Source of the DNA: Xanthomonas prunicola
Lineage (GTDB): Bacteria; Pseudomonadota; Gammaproteobacteria; Xanthomonadales; Xanthomonadaceae
DNA: 64,000 nt
Direction of reading: 5' to 3'
NCBI RefSeq assembly: GCF_002846205.1
Contig: NZ_PHKV01000002.1
Span: forward strand, 558,001 to 622,000
Shown here: positions 58,282 to 64,000 of the stretch, piece by piece
How positions within the stretch are numbered: the first letter of the stretch is position 1
How the letters are laid out: each line of letters opens with the position of its first letter
Position numbers and translations under genes: made by a program
The notes under the pieces: model-generated
Database searches by the model: none
Seen by the model: the letters and a program-made list of their open reading frames with translations, nothing else
Told to the model about the DNA's origin: nothing

Positions 58282-58311
58282 AAAAGGTTCGATCGAAAGA
58301 TCGGGCCTTTT
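58282..58311 (+). terminator. Intrinsic terminator of the tRNA operon
   Basis: AAAAGGTTCGATC, GAAA tetraloop, GATCGGGCCTTTT (two G-U pairs within the stem), followed by more T. Begins 5 bases after the tRNA-Gln CCA. Confidence 0.92.
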
Positions 58312-58422
58312 TTGTTGCCGAACGCATGACCAACGACGCCTCGCGCGTCTGTGCCGCACGCATTGCGCTCAGCGCTCCGGGACGATGGTCGCCGCGCCCT
58401 GCCAACACCAACCCCGAAACGA

Positions 58423-58448
58423 CAAAAGCCCGGCTGGCCGGGCTTTTG
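58423..58448. terminator. Intrinsic terminator of rplM-rpsI
   Basis: CAAAAGCCCGG, CTGG loop, CCGGGCTTTTG, an 11-bp stem with T-runs on both strands, 43 bases past the rpsI stop. A second small hairpin (CCCGGC-AA-GCCGGG, near 58458-58471) lies between. Confidence 0.85.
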
Positions 58449-58491
58449 AAGCAGGCGCCCCGGCAAGCCGGGACGCAGCAAACGCGATGGA

Positions 58492-58884
58492 TCAGCGCTT
58501 GGAGAACTGGGTCGCGCGACGGGCCTTGTGCAGACCGACCTTCTTACGCTCGACTTCGCGGGCGTCGCGGGTCATGAAGCCAGCCTTGCGCAGCTCGGAC
58601 TTCAGGGTTTCGTCGTACTCGACCAGCGCACGGGCGATGCCCAGACGGATCGCACCGGCCTGACCGGTGGTGCCGCCGCCGGAGGCGGTGACCAGGATGT
58701 CGAAGCTTTCGGTGTTCTTGGTCAGCTCGAGCGGCTGGCGCACGATCATGCGCGCCGTCTCACGGCCGAAGAACTCGTCCAGCGGACGGTCGTTGACGGT
58801 GATCTTGCCAGTGCCCTTGCGCAGGAACACGCGAGCGGTGGAGGACTTGCGGCGGCCAGTGCCGTAGTTTTGCGTGATAGCCAT
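58492..58884 (-). CDS. rpsI: 30S ribosomal protein S9
   Basis: 130 residues starting [20 protein letters not shown] and ending with the conserved [14 protein letters not shown], whose basic tail reaches the P-site. Two bases separate its start from the rplM stop. Confidence 0.99.
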   Translation of the reverse strand: MAITQNYGTGRRKSSTARVFLRKGTGKITVNDRPLDEFFGRETARMIVRQPLELTKNTESFDILVTASGGGTTGQAGAIRLGIARALVEYDETLKSELRKAGFMTRDAREVERKKVGLHKARRATQFSKR

Positions 58885-58886
58885 GA

Positions 58887-59315
58887 TTAGATATCCAGAA
58901 CTTGCGGCTGCTGGGCGGCGTGCGGATGCTCGGCACCCGAATACACCTTGAGCTTGCGGTACATGGTGCGGCCCAGGGGGCCCTTCGGCAGCATGCCCTT
59001 GACGGCGATTTCGATCACGCGCTCCGGGTGGCGCTGCAGCGCCTGCTCCAGGCTCTCGGTCTTGAGGTTACCGATGTAGCCGGTGAAGCGGTGATACTTC
59101 TTGTCTTTCAGCTTGTTACCCGTGACCACGATCTTTTCGGCGTTGATCACCACAAGGTAATCGCCGGTATCGACGTGAGGGGTGTAAACCGGCTTGTGCT
59201 TGCCGCGCAGGCGGCGGGCCAGTTCGGTGGACAGACGGCCGAGCGTCTTGCCGGCGGCGTCAACGAGATACCAGTCGCGCTGGACGGTCTCGGACTTGGC
59301 AGTGAACGTAGTCAT
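58887..59315 (-). CDS. rplM: 50S ribosomal protein L13
   Basis: 142 residues from ATG 59315 ([20 protein letters not shown]). Motifs [36 protein letters not shown] and [10 protein letters not shown] are as expected for L13. First gene of rplM-rpsI. A hairpin sits just upstream of the start and may serve autoregulation. Confidence 0.99.
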
Positions 59316-59328
59316 GAGAAAACTCTTG

Positions 59329-59363
59329 AGTGGTCGGGCGGATTGCAGCGGCCGATGACCACT
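59329..59363 (-). promoter_or_regulatory. Leader hairpin of rplM
   Basis: AGTGGTC (59329-59335) pairs with GACCACT (59357-59363) around a GC-rich loop, ending 14 bases before the rplM ATG. Position fits an L13 autoregulatory leader; sequence match to known leaders was not tested. Confidence 0.4.
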
Positions 59364-59497
59364 GGAACTTTGCCACGCGTTGTGAAGGCGAAACAGAAGA
59401 GGCGGGATTGTACGGGACGCTCGACGGCAGCGCAAGTTGCAGCGAACGCAGGGCTGGGGCGGTTGGCAGCGCGGCGGAGCGGGGCCAAAATCGACGC

Positions 59498-60151
59498 ATG
59501 ACCCAGACCTCCCCTTCCCGACTGCATAGCCCGCTCGACCGGCTGCTGGTCGAAGCCCAGCGCGCGCTGGACACGGTATTCGGCAATCCGCCGGCCGAAC
59601 GCCCCAACCCCGCTGCCGACACACCCGACGCTGCATTGGACCCTAAGCAACGTCGCCACGCCGCCGGTCTGATGCGCATCAACCATGTCGGCGAGGTATG
59701 CGCGCAAGGCTTGTATTTCGGTCAGGCCGCAGTTGCCCGCGACGCCCACACCCAGCACCACCTGCTGGAAGCTGCGCAGGAAGAGACCGACCACCTCGCC
59801 TGGTGCGCCGACCGCCTGCACGAGCTGGACAGCCGCCCCAGCCTGTTCAACCCGCTCTGGTACGCCGGCAGCTACGCGCTCGGTGCACTGGCCGGGCTGC
59901 GTGGCGACGACTGGAGCCTGGGGTTCGTGGTCGAAACCGAACGCCAGGTCGAAGCCCACCTGGATGAGCACCTGGAAACCCTGCCCCAGATCGACCAGCG
60001 CAGCCGCGCCATCCTGCGCGTGATGAAGATCGATGAGGCCCGCCACGCAGACCAAGCCGAACAAGCCGGCGCCCGCCAGCTCCCCGCCCCGATCCCCAGC
60101 GCAATGGCCCTTGCCTCCAAGCTGATGAAGACGGTGGCCTACCGGCTCTAG
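59498..60151 (+). CDS. coq7: Demethoxyubiquinone hydroxylase Coq7
   Basis: 217 residues from ATG 59498. A diiron protein that hydroxylates 2-polyprenyl-3-methyl-6-methoxy-1,4-benzoquinol in ubiquinone synthesis. Ligand motifs: [27 protein letters not shown] (ExxH), [12 protein letters not shown] and [14 protein letters not shown] (ExxH). Divergent from rplM. Confidence 0.96.
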   Translation: MTQTSPSRLHSPLDRLLVEAQRALDTVFGNPPAERPNPAADTPDAALDPKQRRHAAGLMRINHVGEVCAQGLYFGQAAVARDAHTQHHLLEAAQEETDHLAWCADRLHELDSRPSLFNPLWYAGSYALGALAGLRGDDWSLGFVVETERQVEAHLDEHLETLPQIDQRSRAILRVMKIDEARHADQAEQAGARQLPAPIPSAMALASKLMKTVAYRL

Positions 60152-60374
60152 TCGGGAATCGGCGACTGGCGACCCAAGGCCAGCCCACAGTCGTGTGCAA
60201 CCTATGCGACTCCCCGCCCGCCCTGCCGGCAGGCCTGTCCCACGGCACAACCGACGTCACACCTCGCAACACCCCATCTGGAGCGGCGCCTCCTTTGTCA
60301 GGGGGCGCGTCGAAGGCGCGCGGATAGGGAACGACTGCGTCGGGGCCCAAGGTTTGCGCAGCAAGCTTTGGGGG

Positions 60375-60395
60375 CAGTCCCGCTAAGCGGGACTG
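60375..60395 (-). terminator. Hairpin after sugE
   Basis: CAGTCCCG/CGGGACTG stem, 8 bp, 5-nt loop, ending 1 base past the sugE stop codon on the minus strand; no T-tract. Rest of 60152-60374 shows no gene. Confidence 0.5.
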
Positions 60396-60396
60396 A

Positions 60397-60711
60397 CTAC
60401 CCGACCAGCTTCAACCCGATCACACCGGCCACGATCAAACCAATGCACGCAAGTCGCGACCACGACGCGCTGTCGCCGAACAGCGCGATGCCGGCGATGG
60501 TCACGCCCAGGGCGCCGATGCCGGTCCAGATCGCGTAACCAGTGCCGACCGGGATGGTTTTCAGCGCCTGCGTCAGAAACCAGAGGCTAGTGCCGGCCAG
60601 GCCGATGGTCAGCACGGTCGGCCACAGGCGGGTGAAGCCGTCGCTGTATTTCAGTCCCATGGCAAAGCCGATCTCGAACAGGCCGGCAAATAGCAGATAG
60701 ATCCAGGGCAT
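60397..60711 (-). CDS. sugE: SMR-family guanidinium exporter Gdx (SugE)
   Basis: 104 residues from ATG 60711 with AGGAG 7 bases upstream. Four membrane helices; the SMR active Glu lies in helix 1 (FAGLFEIGFAMGLK), and YAIWTGIGALG is the SugE/Gdx-type helix 3 motif. It exports guanidinium in exchange for protons as an antiparallel dimer. It lies downstream of speD on the same strand, with a guanidine-II riboswitch and terminator in the spacer, which fits the Gdx role. Confidence 0.93.
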   Translation of the reverse strand: MPWIYLLFAGLFEIGFAMGLKYSDGFTRLWPTVLTIGLAGTSLWFLTQALKTIPVGTGYAIWTGIGALGVTIAGIALFGDSASWSRLACIGLIVAGVIGLKLVG

Positions 60712-60738
60712 TGCAGTACTCCTCACAAAAAAACGGAC

Positions 60739-60775
60739 AAAAAAAAAGCGACCCAGTGTTTGCACACTGGGCCGC
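60739..60775 (-). terminator. Riboswitch-controlled terminator before sugE
   Basis: GCGGCCCAGTGT (60775-60764), GCAA loop, ACACTGGGTCGC (60759-60748), then nine T residues (60747-60739). Its 5' arm shares bases with riboswitch P2. Confidence 0.9.
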
Positions 60776-60821
60776 CGTCGGCTGTGGAACGCGAGGTCAT
60801 CGCGTGGCGGGCCGTCCCGCC
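60771..60821 (-). promoter_or_regulatory. Guanidine-II riboswitch (mini-ykkC) upstream of sugE
   Basis: Two hairpins on the minus strand, each with an ACGG tetraloop (the required ACGR). P1 is GGCGGG-ACGG-CCCGCC (60821-60806) and P2 is GCCG-ACGG-CGGC (60782-60771). The 23-nt linker contains a small stem of its own (CGCGA/TCGCG). The 3' side of P2 overlaps the 5' arm of the terminator at 60748-60775, so guanidinium binding should block termination and allow sugE expression. Two ACGR hairpins before a Gdx gene define this riboswitch class. Confidence 0.88.
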
Positions 60822-60880
60822 TTGTCGTGTTGGCGCGCTTGCGAGCACGCACGCACGCACGCAACAGGGTGTTCCTGCGC

Positions 60881-61675
60881 TTATTCGCTCAGGTTGCGCC
60901 CGTGAAACAGCTCTTCGATCTCACGCTTGAGCAGCGTCTCGATCTTCATGCGCTCCTTGAACGAGAGGTTCTTGGCACGCTCTTCGAACAGGTACTGATC
61001 CAGGTCGAAGTCCTTCAAATGCATCTTCGTGTGGAAGATATTTTCCTGATAGACGTTGACGTCGAACATCTCGTAGCGCGACTTCACGTTCTTGGCGAGG
61101 AAGTGCTGGATCGAGTTGATCTTGTGATCGATGTAATGCTTCTTGCCCTTCACATCGCGCGTGAAGCCGCGCACGCGGTAATCCATGATCACGATGTCTG
61201 ATTCCAGACTCTCGATCAGGTAGTTGAGCGCCTTCAACGGTGAAATCACGCCACAGGTCGCGACGTCGATGTCGGCGCGGAAGGTGGCGATGCCTTCCTG
61301 CGGATGCGTCTCCGGATATGTATGGACAGTGATATGGCTCTTGTCCATATGAGCAACTACAGCGTCGGAGATCAGCTCCTTGCCGGCCTGCTTCTTGTCG
61401 ATCACCGGCTCTTCGGAGATCAGGATCGTCACCGATGCACCCTGCGGATCGTAGTCCTGACGTGCGATATTGAGGATGTTGGCGCCAATGATCTCGGCCA
61501 CATCGGTCAGGATCTGCGTCAGACGATCGGCGTCGTACTGCTCATCGATATACTCGATGTAGCGCTGACGCTCCTCTTCGGTACGCGCGTAACAGACGTC
61601 GTAGATGTTGAAGCTCAACGCCTTGGTGAGGTTGTTGAACCCCTGTAGCCTCAGACGAGGCAACGGCTTGACCAC
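60881..61675 (-). CDS. speD: S-adenosylmethionine decarboxylase SpeD
   Basis: 264 residues from GTG 61675 ([20 protein letters not shown]), as in E. coli-type SpeD. It makes decarboxylated SAM for spermidine synthesis. The proenzyme cleaves itself at the Ser in [13 protein letters not shown] to form the pyruvoyl cofactor. AAGGA lies about 11 bases upstream of the GTG. Divergent from clp. Confidence 0.97.
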
Positions 61676-61812
61676 GTCGGTCTGTCCTTATGGAAAGCGG
61701 GAAAGGAGTCAATTATGAGCCAAAGATCCCAGCAACGAAATGCCGATGTTGAGAATGGTTTACCTTGCATGACTCATGCCGTTAAGCTTCAGGAATTACA
61801 CGCGGAACTACC

Positions 61813-62505
61813 ATGAGCCCAGGAAACACGACGGTTGTGACTACGACGGTACGTAACGCTACCCCTTCCCTGGCGCTGGACGCGGGCACCATCGAGCGTT
61901 TTCTGGCGCACAGCCACCGCAGGCGCTATCCGACCCGGACCGACGTGTTCCGGCCAGGAGACCCGGCCGGCACCCTCTACTACGTGATCAGCGGCTCGGT
62001 GAGCATCATTGCCGAGGAAGATGACGATCGTGAGTTGGTGCTGGGCTACTTCGGTAGCGGCGAGTTCGTCGGCGAGATGGGGTTGTTCATCGAATCCGAT
62101 ACGCGCGAAGTGATCCTGCGCACCCGCACCCAGTGCGAGTTGGCAGAGATCAGCTACGAGCGGCTGCAGCAACTGTTCCAGACCAGCCTGTCGCCGGATG
62201 CGCCGAAGATTCTCTACGCGATCGGCGTTCAGCTTTCAAAACGGCTGCTCGATACCACAAGGAAAGCCAGCCGCCTGGCCTTCCTGGACGTGACCGATCG
62301 CATCGTGCGCACGCTTCACGATCTGTCCAAGGAACCGGAAGCGATGAGCCATCCGCAAGGCACCCAGCTGCGCGTCTCGCGCCAGGAGCTGGCACGCCTG
62401 GTCGGGTGCTCGCGCGAAATGGCAGGACGCGTGCTCAAGAAGCTGCAGGCCGACGGCCTGCTACATGCACGCGGCAAGACCGTCGTGCTGTACGGCACGC
62501 GCTGA
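61813..62505 (+). CDS. clp: CRP-like global regulator Clp
   Basis: 230 residues starting MSPGNTTVVTTTVRNATPSL. An N-terminal cyclic-nucleotide-binding fold (about 25-140, with GEMGLFIESD) and a C-terminal winged HTH (LRVSRQELARLVGCSREMAG). In Xanthomonas, Clp activates virulence and extracellular enzyme genes and is released from DNA by c-di-GMP rather than activated by cAMP. Divergent from speD (137 bp apart); a hairpin terminator follows. Confidence 0.97.
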   Translation: MSPGNTTVVTTTVRNATPSLALDAGTIERFLAHSHRRRYPTRTDVFRPGDPAGTLYYVISGSVSIIAEEDDDRELVLGYFGSGEFVGEMGLFIESDTREVILRTRTQCELAEISYERLQQLFQTSLSPDAPKILYAIGVQLSKRLLDTTRKASRLAFLDVTDRIVRTLHDLSKEPEAMSHPQGTQLRVSRQELARLVGCSREMAGRVLKKLQADGLLHARGKTVVLYGTR

Positions 62506-62515
62506 CACGGCACGA

Positions 62516-62544
62516 CGCAGCCAGTGCCTTGCGCACTGGCTGCG
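62516..62544 (+). terminator. Terminator of clp
   Basis: CGCAGCCAGTGC (62516-62527), CTTGC loop, GCACTGGCTGCG (62533-62544): a 12-bp perfect stem 10 bases after the clp stop, without a clear T-tract. The remaining bases to 62804 contain no gene that I can see. Confidence 0.7.
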
Positions 62545-62804
62545 TGCCAAGTTCGGCAACGATGTACTCGCCTGCGATGCTGCCGATATTGGCACTTGCA
62601 TAGCGCCTGCAGCGACGTGTTTGCGCGATACCTCTTATAAGAGCGTCTTCGGACGGTCGAACCACACGGTTCGCACCGCGACTACGTCACAGTCTCGACG
62701 ATTCGTCGTTATCAAGCCGCCTAGGCTTGCCCAGGTCGGTGTGCCTGATCAATGGGGTCCTGCGGGCCGCTCGAACGACCTGCTGCCCAGACGCGTGCGC
62801 TTGC

Positions 62805-63521
62805 CTACAGCGCCTTGCCGCCGCGGTCGCGGCAACCCCAGTTGAGGATGGGGGTACCCGCCGGCAGCACTTGACGGAACAACGCTTCGCGATTGGCCTT
62901 GGGATTGACAACCACCGGCGCGCGCGCGGCCTTCAACAGCGGCAGATCTGCGGTGCTGTCCGAATAGGCGATGGCGATATCGGCGTAGCCGCGCTCGCGC
63001 AACATGCGCATCTTTTCTTCGTTATGGCAGTGACGCCGTGCGGTGACCGCGCCCAGGCGCGGGCCGACCAGGCTGCCGATCACCGGCACATCCTGATGCG
63101 CGACAAAGCCGAGAATGGCGCGTGCCAGCTCCGGCGGTGCCCCGGTAGCGACCACAACACGGTCGCCGGCAGCGCGGTGTTCGGTAAAGACCTTGAGCGC
63201 ATGCGGGAGCAGGCGCTGGCGGATCTGCGCTTCATGCTTGAGCACGTATGCGTCGATGAAGCGGTTGAACTCGCGGGCGCGATGCAGGCCGAAGGTGGCG
63301 ATCCACACATAGCCGGACACGCCGCGTCGCCGGGTTGGCAGCATCGCCACCATCGGGCCGAGAATTGGCGAGGCCAACAGTGCGACCAGCAAGCGCAACG
63401 GATTGCGCTTGATCAGCCAGGCGAACAGATGGCTACCGGAATCGCCGGCGTACAAGGTGTGGTCGAAGTCGAACACCACCAGCGGTGCGTCTTCGCGCGG
63501 TGCGGGATACGCCTCAGTCAT
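62805..63521 (-). CDS. HAD-family phosphatase (subfamily IB)
   Basis: 238 residues from ATG 63521. DFDHTL (motif I, nucleophile Asp), [12 protein letters not shown] (motif II) and [14 protein letters not shown] (motif IV) are HAD motifs; the IB cap region follows motif I. It resembles phosphoserine- or lysophosphatidate-type phosphatases; substrate unknown. Overlaps the stop of trpC by 8 bases. Confidence 0.9.
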   Translation of the reverse strand: MTEAYPAPREDAPLVVFDFDHTLYAGDSGSHLFAWLIKRNPLRLLVALLASPILGPMVAMLPTRRRGVSGYVWIATFGLHRAREFNRFIDAYVLKHEAQIRQRLLPHALKVFTEHRAAGDRVVVATGAPPELARAILGFVAHQDVPVIGSLVGPRLGAVTARRHCHNEEKMRMLRERGYADIAIAYSDSTADLPLLKAARAPVVVNPKANREALFRQVLPAGTPILNWGCRDRGGKAL

Positions 63522-64000
63522 GCGCGAAGAATAGCTGACGCAGTGACTCGCCGGGTTCGGCCGCGCGCATGAAGGTCTCGCCGACCAGAAACGCGTTCAC
63601 ATCGTGACTGCGCATCAGTTGCACATCGGCCTGGGTGACGATGCCGCTCTCGGTAACCAGCACACGGTCGCGCGGCACCGCGGCGCGCATGTCCAACGTC
63701 GTCTGCAGCGTGACCTCGAAAGTGCGCAGGTTGCGGTTGTTGATGCCGATCAACGGCACCGGCACCTGCACCGCACGCTCGAGCTCGTCGATATCATGCA
63801 CTTCTACCAGCACATCCAGGCCCAGTTGCATGGCCAAACCAGACAGGTCGGCCAGTTGGGCGTCTTCCAATGCGGAGACGATCAACAGGATGCAGTCGGC
63901 ACCGAGCACGCGCGCTTCGTACACCTGATACGGGTCGACGGTGAAATCCTTGCGCAGCACCGGCAGCGTGCAGGCATCGCGCGCCTGGCGCAAATAGGCA
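63514..64000 (-). CDS. trpC: Indole-3-glycerol phosphate synthase TrpC, partial
   Basis: The 3' part only, about 162 residues; the start lies beyond the window end. TIM-barrel enzyme of tryptophan synthesis. Motifs [18 protein letters not shown] (with the catalytic Lys), LVEVHD and [13 protein letters not shown], then VTESGI and [12 protein letters not shown], are complete in this part. Its stop overlaps the downstream HAD gene by 8 bp. Confidence 0.97.
   Translation of the reverse strand, partial: AYLRQARDACTLPVLRKDFTVDPYQVYEARVLGADCILLIVSALEDAQLADLSGLAMQLGLDVLVEVHDIDELERAVQVPVPLIGINNRNLRTFEVTLQTTLDMRAAVPRDRVLVTESGIVTQADVQLMRSHDVNAFLVGETFMRAAEPGESLRQLFFAHD

Noticed and set aside
60845..60863. 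Tetranucleotide GCAC repeat (almost five copies)
   Set aside because: Lies in the speD-sugE spacer beyond the riboswitch; too short to call a phase-variable tract.
61676..61812. Search for a Clp/CRP site (TGTGA-N6-TCACA) in the clp-speD spacer
   Set aside because: No acceptable match was found.

Overview
The window is chromosomal DNA from a Xanthomonas (gamma-proteobacterium, high GC). Genus-specific markers support this: a XopX type III effector next to groEL, a LipA-type secreted esterase, the CRP-like global regulator Clp beside speD, and an InaX-type ice nucleation protein. Gene order is mostly housekeeping, with a few accessory insertions. There are two tRNAs and no rRNA, and no CRISPR array or full insertion sequence was recognised.

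Layout. 1-4.2 kb: 5'-truncated xopX convergent with groES-groEL, with a CIRCE element upstream of groES. 4.5-9.6 kb: a secreted endonuclease I-type nuclease, cutA and a dsbD with two sensor domains. 10.3-13.3 kb: aroQ-accB-accC behind a strong palindrome, with a small four-helix-bundle gene and its heptad inverted repeats sitting exactly between accB and accC. 13.4-19.8 kb: two membrane-anchored proteins of unknown function, prmA, a DUF2628-like protein divergent from an HTH regulator, a DUF3426 protein and fis. 20.1-23.7 kb: inaX with 59 tandem 16-residue repeats.

24.6-32.6 kb is the most interesting block. It is an eight-gene minus-strand operon in which seven genes overlap end to start. 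It encodes YnbA-, YnbB-, YnbC- and YnbD-like lipid enzymes, a PlsC-like acyltransferase, a second divergent CDP-alcohol phosphotransferase, and two membrane proteins, one with a Gly/Cys-rich tail. It looks like a dedicated, uncharacterised phospholipid head-group pathway. It is divergent from purH, which is followed by a lipoprotein gene and purD.

36-48 kb: a YccS-type efflux protein, an MFS/LysR divergent pair, an LplT-PlsC fusion, a dispanin/DUF2752 pair, ampE, nudC and lipA. 48.9-55.6 kb: erpA, a bactofilin and its neighbour, a DUF4126 protein, and a signalling pair (a response regulator with degenerate GGDEF/EAL domains and a hybrid histidine kinase). 56-64 kb: bfr/bfd, rppH, tRNA-Met and tRNA-Gln, rplM-rpsI, coq7, sugE under a guanidine-II riboswitch, speD, clp, a HAD phosphatase and a partial trpC.

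Start codons were adjusted where motifs, ribosome binding sites or overlaps indicated. All function calls rest on motif recognition, not database searches.
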